This document shows, in pieces, positions 31,391 through 41,261 of a DNA stretch of 64,000 nt (the stretch's first letter is position 1; every line of letters begins with the position of its first letter). A program made the translations under genes and the position numbers. Below the pieces are notes generated by a model that saw only the letters and a list, made by a program, of their open reading frames with translations, had not been told where the DNA came from and made no database searches. Location of the stretch: IMG/VR virus record IMGVR_UViG_3300034190_003093, positions 1-64,000 of that record; one strand, written 5' to 3'. Origin of the DNA: a virus.

Positions 31391-31846
31391 ATGGCACAAC
31401 AAATAATCAATTTAGGAACTTCAGCAAACGCAGGCGATGGTGATAATCTTCGCAGCGCAATGGATAAAACCAACGACAACTTCACAGAAGTTTACACTGC
31501 TGGTCCTGTTGGATCAAACATCACCATCGCAAACAACTCAATCACAAGCACAAACACAAATGGTAATATATCACTAGCCACAGATGGCACCGGTGTTATT
31601 CAAATTACTAATAACGTTATCCCCGATACCAACGATCTACGTTACATCGGCAGTGCAACCAATCGCCCACGTGGCATATATGCAGGCAGTGCTGGCATTA
31701 TTAGTTCTGGTCCACTAACACTTCCTGTTTATGCCGATACCGCAGCAAGAGATGCAGCAATTACTACGCCTGCAGCAGGCATGATTGTGCTTACCGGAAC
31801 AACATTTCAAGGTTACAACGGCAGTGCCTGGGTCAACATAAGCTAA
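31391..31846 (+). CDS. Short tail-fibre-like protein (151 aa)
   Basis: N-terminal attachment module MAQQIINLGTSANAGDGDNL ... KTNDNFTEVY, shared with the next gene. Beta-rich middle and a C-terminal piece ADTAARDAAITTPAAGM..GY.GSAW common at phage fibre ends. A short virion fibre or whisker. Confidence 0.75.
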   Translation: MAQQIINLGTSANAGDGDNLRSAMDKTNDNFTEVYTAGPVGSNITIANNSITSTNTNGNISLATDGTGVIQITNNVIPDTNDLRYIGSATNRPRGIYAGSAGIISSGPLTLPVYADTAARDAAITTPAAGMIVLTGTTFQGYNGSAWVNIS

Positions 31847-31864
31847 TATAACTTACTCCAAGCC

Positions 31865-31871
31865 ATAAATA
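31865..31871 (+). promoter_or_regulatory. Late promoter (ATAAATA)
   Basis: CATAAATACT 27 bases before ATG 31899, with GAGGA between. Confidence 0.6.
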
Positions 31872-31898
31872 CTCATAACAGCAAGTTAGAGGATTACA

Positions 31899-34412
31899 AT
31901 GGCAAGACAGATTATCAATGTAGGCGCAACAGCCAATGATGGAACAGGCGATGGTCTTAGAAACGCCTATATCAAGTGTAATGATAACTTTCAAGAACTG
32001 TACAACACTACAACCACACCTACTGAAATTATCAACGGCACATCAAATATAGCTGTTGCTGAAAATGCTAATGTTACAATTAGTATTGCCGGCAGTGCCA
32101 ATGTTGTCAACTTTTCAGGATCTTTAACTGAGTTTACTGGGAACGCTAATATCTCAGGCGATTTAGCAGTTGGTAACAGTTTCACAATTACGCAAGATGT
32201 AACAGTTGGTGACCAGCTTGTTATCAACGGAACACTAGGTAGTAATCTTATCCCAGACGGCAACAGCACTAGAGACTTAGGGTCGAGCAGTGCAAGATGG
32301 AAAGACATATATCTAAGTGGTAGCAGTATTGTACTCGGAGACATTGTATTAAAAGCAAGTGCTGGCAATGTGCTCAGTGTGTTTGGCGCAGATGGTACTA
32401 CACCCGGCAGTATTAATCCTACTATTAGCAATGGAACATCGTCGATTGCCATCCCAGCAACTGACGGTGATGTGCAAATAACTGCAAATGCAATAAACAC
32501 ACTCACAGTAAGCGATGCTGGTGCTAATATCACAGGATACATTGATGCAACCGGTAATATTACAGCAACCGGCAATATACAAGGTGGTAACCTAACAATT
32601 GGCGGATTATCAGCAAGTTCTGATGTTACTGCTACTGGAAACATTACTGGAGCGTATTTTATTGGCGATGGCGGATTTCTTTCAAACGTAACGGCTGCGT
32701 CCAACGTTGCTGTTACACAGATTGCAAATGGAACAAGTGTTGTCGGTATTAGTAGTTCTGGCGGTAATGTTGAACTAACATCTGGCGGTGTACTTGTATT
32801 TGAAACAAATGGCACAACTATAGATTTCCAAGTTCCACTTCTTGGCGATGGTAGTCAGCTAACAGGCATTGATGCTACACAGATTCAAAACGGCACTAGC
32901 AGTATCGAAGTTACTACAAGCGGTGGCAACATCGAAGGCAATGTAGGTGGTGCTACAATCTTTAATGTTGCAAGTACGGGACTAGAATTATCTGCTAATA
33001 TTGCAATGGGCAGCAACTACATTACAGGTCTCGCTGATCCTTCGGCTGCGCAAGACGCTGCTACTAAAACCTACGTTGACACAATTGCAGCCGCAGGCAT
33101 TCACTACCACGATCCAGTTAGAGTTGAACAAGAAGGCAACTTAAATGCTACGTACAACAATGGCGCAAGTGGTGTAGGTGCTACACTAACCAATGCCGGT
33201 ACACAGGCAGCTCTTGTTATTGATGGCGTTACAATGGTTGTTGCTGACAGAGTATTAGTATATGAACAAACAGATGCTAGTCAAAACGGTGTGTACACTG
33301 TTACCGATATTGGTAGTGTTAGTACAAACTGGGTATTAACACGTGCCGCAGACGCTGATTCATATTCGCCAAGTGATCCTGATTCACTAGGACAAGGTGA
33401 TGCTTTCTTTGTGCAAGAAGGTGCTGCGGGTGCCGGTGAAACATATGTAATGAACACAGTAGGTACAATTACATTCGGTACTACTGATATAACTTTTGTA
33501 CAAATTTCAAGTGCACAGATTTATAGTGCAGGCAACGGTATTGACTTAACCGGTGTTACCTTCTCATTAGACAGCACATATGACGCAACATTTAACTCAA
33601 TAGCTGGTTCAGGTACAAGCCTGACTGCATTAAATGCAACTCAATTAACCACAGGGACAGTACCAAGTGCTAGACTAAGCGGGACATACTCGATCACTGC
33701 GGCCAACGTTACAAGTCAATCAAATAGTGCAACTATTACCGCAGCAAGTACAAACACTGCTAACCAGATCGTGCTAAGGGACGGAAGTGGTGCATTTAGC
33801 GCAGGGGCAATTACAGCCACAGGCGCTGGAATCACCAATCTAAACGCAAGCAACTTAGCAAGCGGCACAGTACCAAGTGCTAGACTAAGTGGAACATATT
33901 CAATTACCGCTGCTAATATTACAAGCCAGTCAAACAGTGCAACTATTGCAGCAGCAAGTGCGAACACGTTTAACACAATCGTATTACGTGATGGCAGCGG
34001 TAACTTTAGTGCCAGTACAATGACAGCACAAGCTACATCAGCCCAATACGCCGACTTAGCAGAAATGTATTCAAGTGATGAAGATTATAAACCGGGTACA
34101 GTTTTGATGTTTGGCGGTGATGCTGAAGTAACAGTAAGCAACGAAGACGCTAGTCCGAGAGTAGCAGGTGTAGTTAGTACTAATCCTGCACATTTAATGA
34201 ACAGTGATGCAATAGGTGTTGCTGTTGCATTAACAGGCAGAGTACCAACTCATGTTGTTGGGCCAGTTCGCAAAGGAGACATGATGGTTTCCACTGCAAC
34301 TGGTAAAGCAAGGGCCGAAGCTAACCCAGCAATGGGCACAGTGATTGGTAAAGCGTTAGAAGATTTTGACGGAACTCACGGAACGATCGAAGTAGTAGTA
34401 GGAAGGCTCTAA
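31899..34412 (+). CDS. Long tail-fibre protein (837 aa)
   Basis: N-terminal module MARQIINVGATANDGTGDGL, then several hundred residues of short Gly/Asn/Ser/Thr-rich beta repeats (TGNI/SGNI type). Two near-identical 70-residue repeats occupy about 572-711. The C-terminal domain (ADLAEMYSSDEDYKPGTVLM ... GTVIGKALEDFDGTHGTIEV) is a widespread phage fibre terminal domain that can cleave itself in relatives. Probably a trimeric host-binding fibre. Confidence 0.82.
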   Translation: MARQIINVGATANDGTGDGLRNAYIKCNDNFQELYNTTTTPTEIINGTSNIAVAENANVTISIAGSANVVNFSGSLTEFTGNANISGDLAVGNSFTITQDVTVGDQLVINGTLGSNLIPDGNSTRDLGSSSARWKDIYLSGSSIVLGDIVLKASAGNVLSVFGADGTTPGSINPTISNGTSSIAIPATDGDVQITANAINTLTVSDAGANITGYIDATGNITATGNIQGGNLTIGGLSASSDVTATGNITGAYFIGDGGFLSNVTAASNVAVTQIANGTSVVGISSSGGNVELTSGGVLVFETNGTTIDFQVPLLGDGSQLTGIDATQIQNGTSSIEVTTSGGNIEGNVGGATIFNVASTGLELSANIAMGSNYITGLADPSAAQDAATKTYVDTIAAAGIHYHDPVRVEQEGNLNATYNNGASGVGATLTNAGTQAALVIDGVTMVVADRVLVYEQTDASQNGVYTVTDIGSVSTNWVLTRAADADSYSPSDPDSLGQGDAFFVQEGAAGAGETYVMNTVGTITFGTTDITFVQISSAQIYSAGNGIDLTGVTFSLDSTYDATFNSIAGSGTSLTALNATQLTTGTVPSARLSGTYSITAANVTSQSNSATITAASTNTANQIVLRDGSGAFSAGAITATGAGITNLNASNLASGTVPSARLSGTYSITAANITSQSNSATIAAASANTFNTIVLRDGSGNFSASTMTAQATSAQYADLAEMYSSDEDYKPGTVLMFGGDAEVTVSNEDASPRVAGVVSTNPAHLMNSDAIGVAVALTGRVPTHVVGPVRKGDMMVSTATGKARAEANPAMGTVIGKALEDFDGTHGTIEVVVGRL
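33612..34031 (+). repeat. Two 210-base repeats in the fibre gene
   Basis: The stretch from ACAGTACCAAGTGCTAGAC recurs at 33657 and 33867, 210 bases (70 codons) apart, and similarity extends over most of the unit with mainly synonymous differences. A domain duplication that can change fibre length by recombination. Confidence 0.75.
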
Positions 34413-37400
34413 ATGGCACAACCAGTCTGGGTAACACCTGCCGGCAATCTTGGAACCATAGCCGAGAGTCTATTTTTCCACCAGCCAATTGTGGCAACTG
34501 ATCCCGATGGCGGTGCTGTAACTTACTCACTAATTGCTGGACAATTGCCTGCAGGTGTACAAGTAACAACAAATGGAATTGTTGAAGGTGTGCCAACAGC
34601 ACAAGCAATGGTTAAAGGTGTACCAAGTGAAGTTGCCGAAAATGTAACATCAACTTTTGCAATTCGTGCAACAAGCACTGATGGACAGATTAATGATCGA
34701 ACATTTTCATTAACTGTTACAGGCCAAGATATTCCACAGTTTACTACACCATCTGGTTCATTGGGCACATTCTTTGATGGAGATACAGTTAACATTACCA
34801 TTGGTTTTAATGATCAAGATCCAGGCGATGTTGCGACTATTAGTGTTGACATTGGAACTCTTCCGCCAGGCTTGAGTTTAAATCCACTCACAGGTGCCAT
34901 CACTGGATACATTTTGCCAATTAGTAACTTGCCAAATGATGCCCAAGTTGGGTACGATGCTAGTGAATTTGATTTGTACCCATTTGCGTTTAGTACTCGC
35001 AGTATTAACCAAACATACGAATTTACAGTAAAAATTACCGATGGGAAAGATCAAAACCTAAGAACATTCTCGATGTATGTTGTTAGCCGAGATAGTTTAA
35101 CAGCAGACACAACAGACTTTACAGCTGATTCTGATGTACTTACAGCAGATCTTTCGCCATTCCGTACTCCTCTTATTATTAACTATCCGGATAACGGCAT
35201 TATAGGAACGTTTAGGCACGACAATTTCTTTGCATATCAAATCGAAGGATTGGATCTCGACGGTGATTTATTCGAGTTTGAAATTGAACAAGGCGACAGT
35301 AGTGATATTCCCCCGGGCATAACGTTTGATCGATTCACAGGATGGTTAACTGGATTCTTCCCAGATCAGGGTGCAACAGAACTTCAATACACATTTGCTA
35401 TTACTATTTACAAGAAAGACAACAACAGCATTGTAAGTGAACCTTACGAATACACAATGACTGTCATCGGTAACATCGAAAGTAGTGTCACATGGTTAAC
35501 TGGTACATTGATTCCAGGCAGAGATGTTAACGATCCTATATACAGTTTAGGCGAAATCAGCAACGGTGCAATCAGTATGTTTTCCGTTTTGGCAAGCAAC
35601 CCAAGTGACAGGTCGTTGCAATTTAAGTTAAAACAAGGTACATATCCTTCAACGCCAGGACAGTACAACTTGCTACCGCAAGGATTAAGTTTACTTGAAA
35701 GTGGGCATATTGCAGGTCGTGTTAGCTTTAATACATTTACGTTTGACGGCGGTACAACCACGTTTGACAAAGAAGCAAGCACTAGATTAACAACAACCGA
35801 AACTACATGGGATAAGAATTTTGATTTCACAGTAGTAGCATACAGCTCAGATGGATTGATTAGTGTTAGTAGGACTTTTCGGATCACTGTTGACAGAGAA
35901 TACAACAGCCCATACCAAGGATTGTATATCAAAGCAATGCCTGACCATGCAGACAGGAATCTTGTAGACAGTTTGTTACAAGATACTGATATCATTCCGC
36001 CTAGTAGAGTGTATAGAGCCGATGACCCATATTTTGGTATTGCAAAAAATGTAACTTACACACATGCATATAGCTTGGATACTGCTACACTTGACGAATA
36101 TTTGGTTGCACTGAGCAAAAATCACTTTCGAAAGAAGTTAATACTTGGCAACATAAAAACAGCACAAGCATTAAACAGTGACGGAACAGTTGCATACGAA
36201 GTTGTGTACAGTGACGTAATTGACACTGGCGTAAACAAACTCGGAGAATCGCCGCCGCAAAGTATTAATCTGCCGTATCCTGTTACAGTGCCGAATCAAG
36301 CAGCCACCGAAGCTCGAGAATTAGTTGATGAAAACTTTAGCAATGGCAGCATTGGAGATCCGAATGTAACTGCACTTAATCAAGTAAGCGAAGCATATTT
36401 AGAAGAAGCAAGAGATCTAAACCTTCTAACCAATGTCATGAGTCAACTAGCTAGAGATTGGGTTGGGCAAGGACAACCAGGAGATCCTGCAGAACGTTGG
36501 GATGGTAACAAATATATTCCAAATCCTAAAGCAAACGATACTTTTACTCCAGCACCAAGTAACCAATGTCCGGTAAACATCAACGAACCGTTACGATATG
36601 AGAAATTTAGGTCAGCACTCGAAGCACTCACAGCAGATGATATTATATGGTGTGACTATACAGTAACCATCAACAAGGATCCCAATGGTCAAAAACTAGA
36701 TCCGCCTAAGGTAGTTCGCAGTGTTGCACCGTTTGGCTTTTTAATAGAAGTAGGTGATACTGCATACATCACAATGCGTGGCACACAAACTTCATATGAT
36801 TTTACGTTAGACTTTATGAGTGGAAAAGTTATAAATCCAATTGCCGGCTTTGGTAAAGGTAAAACACAAAATGGATTTACTATGGCATACAAAGGTCTTG
36901 GTCCTGACCCTCTTGAAGTTCGAGCAGCAGATGTTCCAGGTAAGAGTTTGTACACTGTGTTAAACGACACCACTAAAACAAAAATCAAAATTGGAGGACA
37001 CAGTCTTGGAAGTTCGATCAGTACATTGATTGCCAACTATGCTCAAAGTTTGAACAAATTTAACCGCGTCGAAGGTTATGTGAGCGCATCACCAACAGTG
37101 GGTAACCAAATATACGCTGATTACTTTAATGCTCTTGAAGACAAAGACGGTAACACGCTGGGCAATAACTTTTACAGGCTTACAAATAAAAATGATCTCG
37201 TACCAACACTTCCTGGGCCATTATTGGGATTTATTCCAGTTGCTCAAGAAGTTTTGTTTGATACATTGTATACAGACTCTAATGGTAAAAAAGACATATC
37301 AAAGAATCATTCAATCTGTTGTTGTTACTCGTATGCACTTAGACATCCCCAGAATCCATACAATAATAAAAACGAAGATGGTGTGGAGAATCAGTGTGAG

Positions 37401-38906
37401 TTTCCTGTTGGGCCAACTAATTATTATGCGCCAATTGATCAACACTTTGACAACTTGATATTGTATTACAGTTCTTTTGTATACGACCCAACCACAGGCG
37501 AAGTTGATCAAACCATTAGCACTGTGTATCCGAATAGTTTGGTTAACATGCGAAATCAAGTTGTCGATGTTGTTGGACAAGAAAACACAGTGTTGCCATT
37601 GTGGATGACCACAAAACAAACAGATGGTAGAGTATTAGGCTTTACTAAAGCGTGGGTGATTTGTTATACCAATCCAGGTGAAAGTGATAGAATTAGTTAT
37701 AACATACGCACACAGTTTGGTGAAATACTAAATCGCGTGGACTTTATCAGTGATAGATATATACTAGACAACCAACTTACTGCAAACTGGATACCAAACG
37801 AAGATTCAACAGACGGTGGAGCATGGAACCCATCACCGCCACTTGGCACTACGTTTGATGTTGAATTTAATATAAGTGGTTTGTATGTTTCAACATCGTT
37901 GGTTGCTGACGCTACTAATAGTGAAATCTTTGACAGAAGCTTAACGGTTAACGGCATACTAGTTGTTGCAGCAGGAGCAGTTGGCGGGCAAGAGGCTGTA
38001 CCTGATGCCTGGGTCAAAAAGGTTGGTAGAAGTTATCAACTGTTAATGGACAAAGATGCAACGGGAATCAATACTACAGCACAACAACAAATGATCCGCA
38101 CACTAAATGGTGCAGCTGGAACTTGGCATGCTGGCTACCAAACTGCACAACGAATTGGGTATGGCGGCGGCAGTTCTTATTCTCCAAACTGGCTAACCGA
38201 TATAGGTGCAGCATCTTATGCTGGTTACACAGATTTTTTAGACCAGCATGCAGTTAACGACATGGTATGGTATAAAAACAACAACGGCTGGAACGGCACT
38301 GGAACTAAAGACATTGAAGAAGTGTTTGAACACATTATGCATACAATACATCTATATGGTGTACGTGGCGGTGTTCAAGGATCAGTTACTGAACTCAACT
38401 GGGACAGTGAAAATAACCCAGGAACATACACAGGCACTGAGTTATTTAAAGCAATGGAACAAGCAATTGACAATGGTATGTATGATGCTGGCGCAAGTGA
38501 CCCGTACGACCCACAGGAAGCAGGTGTACTAATGAAAGAGTACATGTATTTGCTAAATTGGGGCATGTGGGAGATGAGTGTTTTTTGGGCTGGCGAAAGT
38601 CTAGCACCGGAATGGAACGATCTAATGAGAACACCATCTGGCATATTAGCAAACAACCCATTAGGGCATGCACTGTTTGAGAAGTACTTTGCACCTGTAC
38701 TGAGCAAACCAAACTTTGCTACATTGAATAGCATCTTCCAAGACAACGATCAGGGAGAAGCAGGTTATGTTGCAACTAGTGCAGTTAACAATGCAACCAC
38801 ATTCGATGGCAATAGTTTGAGGTTTACTACACCCGTAGATATGTACGGTAAGACGGACAAATACGATAAATATCTTGTATTTCCGAAGACAACTATTTTA
38901 GGATAA
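34413..38906 (+). CDS. Giant tail protein with Ig-like repeats and internal class 3 lipase (1497 aa)
   Basis: Residues 1-500 hold several Ig/cadherin-like (He_PIG-type) repeats, e.g. VATDPDGGAVTYSLIAGQLP and DIGTLPPGLSLNPLTGAI. Residues about 720-980 form a class 3 lipase domain: MRGTQTS near 789, IGGHSLGSSI with S864 at the nucleophile elbow, then NKNDLVPTLPG supplying Asp. The C-terminal 450 residues include EHIMHTIHLYG (about 1305-1315), a His-rich helix that might bind metal. Likely a baseplate or tail adhesin that cuts lipid or ester groups on the host surface. Confidence 0.78.
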   Translation: MAQPVWVTPAGNLGTIAESLFFHQPIVATDPDGGAVTYSLIAGQLPAGVQVTTNGIVEGVPTAQAMVKGVPSEVAENVTSTFAIRATSTDGQINDRTFSLTVTGQDIPQFTTPSGSLGTFFDGDTVNITIGFNDQDPGDVATISVDIGTLPPGLSLNPLTGAITGYILPISNLPNDAQVGYDASEFDLYPFAFSTRSINQTYEFTVKITDGKDQNLRTFSMYVVSRDSLTADTTDFTADSDVLTADLSPFRTPLIINYPDNGIIGTFRHDNFFAYQIEGLDLDGDLFEFEIEQGDSSDIPPGITFDRFTGWLTGFFPDQGATELQYTFAITIYKKDNNSIVSEPYEYTMTVIGNIESSVTWLTGTLIPGRDVNDPIYSLGEISNGAISMFSVLASNPSDRSLQFKLKQGTYPSTPGQYNLLPQGLSLLESGHIAGRVSFNTFTFDGGTTTFDKEASTRLTTTETTWDKNFDFTVVAYSSDGLISVSRTFRITVDREYNSPYQGLYIKAMPDHADRNLVDSLLQDTDIIPPSRVYRADDPYFGIAKNVTYTHAYSLDTATLDEYLVALSKNHFRKKLILGNIKTAQALNSDGTVAYEVVYSDVIDTGVNKLGESPPQSINLPYPVTVPNQAATEARELVDENFSNGSIGDPNVTALNQVSEAYLEEARDLNLLTNVMSQLARDWVGQGQPGDPAERWDGNKYIPNPKANDTFTPAPSNQCPVNINEPLRYEKFRSALEALTADDIIWCDYTVTINKDPNGQKLDPPKVVRSVAPFGFLIEVGDTAYITMRGTQTSYDFTLDFMSGKVINPIAGFGKGKTQNGFTMAYKGLGPDPLEVRAADVPGKSLYTVLNDTTKTKIKIGGHSLGSSISTLIANYAQSLNKFNRVEGYVSASPTVGNQIYADYFNALEDKDGNTLGNNFYRLTNKNDLVPTLPGPLLGFIPVAQEVLFDTLYTDSNGKKDISKNHSICCCYSYALRHPQNPYNNKNEDGVENQCEFPVGPTNYYAPIDQHFDNLILYYSSFVYDPTTGEVDQTISTVYPNSLVNMRNQVVDVVGQENTVLPLWMTTKQTDGRVLGFTKAWVICYTNPGESDRISYNIRTQFGEILNRVDFISDRYILDNQLTANWIPNEDSTDGGAWNPSPPLGTTFDVEFNISGLYVSTSLVADATNSEIFDRSLTVNGILVVAAGAVGGQEAVPDAWVKKVGRSYQLLMDKDATGINTTAQQQMIRTLNGAAGTWHAGYQTAQRIGYGGGSSYSPNWLTDIGAASYAGYTDFLDQHAVNDMVWYKNNNGWNGTGTKDIEEVFEHIMHTIHLYGVRGGVQGSVTELNWDSENNPGTYTGTELFKAMEQAIDNGMYDAGASDPYDPQEAGVLMKEYMYLLNWGMWEMSVFWAGESLAPEWNDLMRTPSGILANNPLGHALFEKYFAPVLSKPNFATLNSIFQDNDQGEAGYVATSAVNNATTFDGNSLRFTTPVDMYGKTDKYDKYLVFPKTTILG

Positions 38907-38916
38907 GAAGAGAAAA

Positions 38917-39825
38917 ATGACAAGCAATATCAATCCCAACAATATAGATACCACCTACCCTATTGCTGGGCAGGATAACGACAGTCAGGGCTTTCGTGAT
39001 AACTTTACAAACATCAAAACAAACTTTGAATATGCAGAGACTGAAATTGATGATTTACAAGCAAAAGGTATCTTCAAAAGTGCACTAACAGGCACTACAC
39101 TAGACAACGACATGGCCGGTGCGCTAGTAGAAAATATGAAGACACAAGCATTCCGTGGCACTCGTATTGCATTACCTGCAACAACTGGTACAGCAACCAT
39201 TGATTATAGCGCAGGACAATGGTATACTGTTACAACCAGTGGCAGCATTTCATTAGCATTTACTAACATCCCAGCAAGCGGTAATGCAAGTTGGTTTAAT
39301 GTACGAATTACTGTTGCCAATGTTGCACACACCGTAACACTTCCGGCAGCCGTTGGTTCAGCTGGTTCAGCACAAAGCGTAGCAGGCATCCAGGGAATTA
39401 GTTCGAATGTTATTACATTCGCTGAAACTGGCACATATGAGTTCGAGTTCCACACAGATGATGGTGGTACAACAATTTACCTAAGTGAACTAACACGCCC
39501 ACGCAACAGACTTATGAACCCGTTAATTTTAGCAGGTAACGAAGACGTAGCAGATGCAGCAGCAATTAGTTTGGCAGTAACTGCAAGTTATTTCTCAACA
39601 GGTGGTGCAGAAACAGCAACTCTTGCAGCTGGTGTCGAAGGCCAAATTAAAACACTTATGATGGTAGCCGACAGCGGCGATATGGTAGTAACTGTTACTA
39701 ACTGCGGTTGGAAAGCAAGTGGCGACGGCACAATTACATTTAATGATGTTGGTGACGCATGCACCTTGCAATATGTAAACGACAAATGGTTTGCAGTTGG
39801 AATCAATGGCGTAACATTTGCCTAA
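38917..39825 (+). CDS. Fibre-like virion protein (302 aa)
   Basis: Short N-terminal module (DNDSQGFRDNFTNIKTNFEY) like the neighbouring fibre proteins, then beta-rich Gly/Ala/Thr sequence. AGAGAAAA upstream. Last gene of the adhesion module. Confidence 0.7.
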   Translation: MTSNINPNNIDTTYPIAGQDNDSQGFRDNFTNIKTNFEYAETEIDDLQAKGIFKSALTGTTLDNDMAGALVENMKTQAFRGTRIALPATTGTATIDYSAGQWYTVTTSGSISLAFTNIPASGNASWFNVRITVANVAHTVTLPAAVGSAGSAQSVAGIQGISSNVITFAETGTYEFEFHTDDGGTTIYLSELTRPRNRLMNPLILAGNEDVADAAAISLAVTASYFSTGGAETATLAAGVEGQIKTLMMVADSGDMVVTVTNCGWKASGDGTITFNDVGDACTLQYVNDKWFAVGINGVTFA

Positions 39826-39840
39826 TAGGCAAACAATTAA

Positions 39841-39885
39841 TTGACATATCAACTCCTCTGCGCTATAATTAAGTGTAGAGGAGTT
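39841..39885 (+). promoter_or_regulatory. Early promoter nested in a terminator-like hairpin (copy 2)
   Basis: TTGACA 39841-39846, 17-base spacer, TATAAT 39864-39869. AACTCCTCT (39851-39859) pairs with AGAGGAGTT (39877-39885), then TT, CA and ATG at 39890. Same architecture as 28208-28263 with a different arm sequence, so the design rather than the sequence is conserved. Confidence 0.75.
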
Positions 39886-39889
39886 TTCA

Positions 39890-40114
39890 ATGGAACATCC
39901 ATTAATTAGTAATATTGATCATCTAACCGAAGCAGAGTTAATTGAAAAAATTACCGAACTAAACAAAAAATATTATGCTAGTTCAAGCATGGGAAATTTC
40001 CAATTAACCAACCAAATTGGCATGGCGATTGAAACCTATCGAAACAAACTAATACAAAAACAAACAAAACAGAACCCTGACAATAATTTTGAGGATAAAA
40101 TAGATATATCATGA
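39890..40114 (+). CDS. Helical hypothetical protein (74 aa)
   Basis: GAGG ribosome-binding site in the hairpin arm. Helical, ending polar. The next gene overlaps by 4 bases. Unknown. Confidence 0.55.
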   Translation: MEHPLISNIDHLTEAELIEKITELNKKYYASSSMGNFQLTNQIGMAIETYRNKLIQKQTKQNPDNNFEDKIDIS

Positions 40115-40764
40115 GTTACTCACGTTTAAGCCTTAGTCCGCAATTTTATGCAGGCATACACACACCACACGGGATTGTAATGAATCGGTACTATGTGGAT
40201 ATACAGATGATGACAATGACCAACAGTTCTTTTGACCATAATATTGCAGTAGAACGAATTAGGTATATAGCAAATGATGAATTTGACAGTAGCATTTTAA
40301 TCAACGAAAAAGAAACAGAAGCAAAAGAATTATTAGAGACAGCAGGTTTTAAGTGCATTACATTCCCAACAAACCCAATTGATCAAGTAGTTGGTCTTTC
40401 GATATTCCACAAATTAAACAATGTAGTCGATCCTGTTGTACAAATTCTCGATGTTAACATACACAGCGATGTTGGCGGTGTTAATTATTTACACAACGAG
40501 GAAGAGGAATCGCCTCTGAGTGAATATGAGGGTTGGTGGCATAATGATGATCCTAGCTGCCACTCGTTAGGAGTTAACAGCAAAGTTGTTACCCTCAAGG
40601 TACCCACATGGAAGAAACTTGGTCTGGAGTGGGAAGACGAAGAAGAAGATTATGAAGATGACGACGAGTTCGAAATTGAATTCGAAGGCGAAGTACTAGA
40701 AGTAACACACCTTGCACCTTCAAACGAAAATGTTGTAGAATTTAAACCCAATGATAAAAAATAA
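40111..40764 (+). CDS. Acidic hypothetical protein (217 aa)
   Basis: ATGA overlap with the previous gene. Strongly acidic C-terminal segment (EWEDEEEDYEDDDEFEIEFE). Possibly a DNA mimic or chaperone, but no family is recognised. Confidence 0.6.
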   Translation: MSYSRLSLSPQFYAGIHTPHGIVMNRYYVDIQMMTMTNSSFDHNIAVERIRYIANDEFDSSILINEKETEAKELLETAGFKCITFPTNPIDQVVGLSIFHKLNNVVDPVVQILDVNIHSDVGGVNYLHNEEEESPLSEYEGWWHNDDPSCHSLGVNSKVVTLKVPTWKKLGLEWEDEEEDYEDDDEFEIEFEGEVLEVTHLAPSNENVVEFKPNDKK

Positions 40765-41233
40765 ATTTGGTGAACTGGTATATAACATCGATGATGTAGT
40801 AGATCTTGTTATGAGTGAACAAAACATCTCAGGTATTACTGTGGACCACACTGTGGATCATCCTGATGATGTTGAGTTTGTAAATGCAACTGACAACTCT
40901 ATTACCGTTGAAGAATACGATCGTGCAAATCAACAAAAATGGCTAATGCCAGATGAATACCACGACTTAGACATTGCAAAACATGTTATTGAGTGTTGTA
41001 AAACACCCGAAGAGTTACAAAGAGTTGGGCATGAATTATTGCTGTATCAAGAACGTGACTTGTTTAATTTGTTAAAATATCTCAAGTATCTTGTTGATAC
41101 ATTAAAAGACAATAATATCATATGGGGCGTCGGCCGTGGATCCAGTGTTGCTAGCTATGTTCTATACCTATTAGGTGTGCATAGAGTCAACAGTATGTAC
41201 TATGATTTGTCGCCTGAAGAATTTCTAAGATAA
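40751..41233 (+). CDS. Standalone DnaE/PolC-like palm fragment (160 aa)
   Basis: The C-terminal 50 residues (IIWGVGRGSSVASYVLYLLG then R.N.MYYDLSPEEFL) match the conserved GRGSxxGSxVAYLLGIT..DP..Y.LLFERFL block of bacterial DNA polymerase III alpha. The catalytic aspartates and the rest of the polymerase are absent. The N-terminal 100 residues are acidic. Either a degenerate remnant or a small protein that exploits this nucleotide/DNA-binding loop. Confidence 0.68.
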   Translation: MIKNKFGELVYNIDDVVDLVMSEQNISGITVDHTVDHPDDVEFVNATDNSITVEEYDRANQQKWLMPDEYHDLDIAKHVIECCKTPEELQRVGHELLLYQERDLFNLLKYLKYLVDTLKDNNIIWGVGRGSSVASYVLYLLGVHRVNSMYYDLSPEEFLR

Positions 41234-41236
41234 ATA
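41230..41236 (+). promoter_or_regulatory. Late promoter (ATAAATA)
   Basis: GATAAATATATACG with AGGAG and ATG 41262 downstream. Confidence 0.6.
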
Positions 41237-41261
41237 TATACGTAGTTAATAGGAGCCACCA

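Noticed and set aside
31991-32815. 274-aa minus-strand open frame in the fibre gene
   Set aside because: Antisense of Gly/Asn/Thr repeats produces long open frames; composition (Pro/Val/Leu) and lack of a start signal mark it as a shadow.
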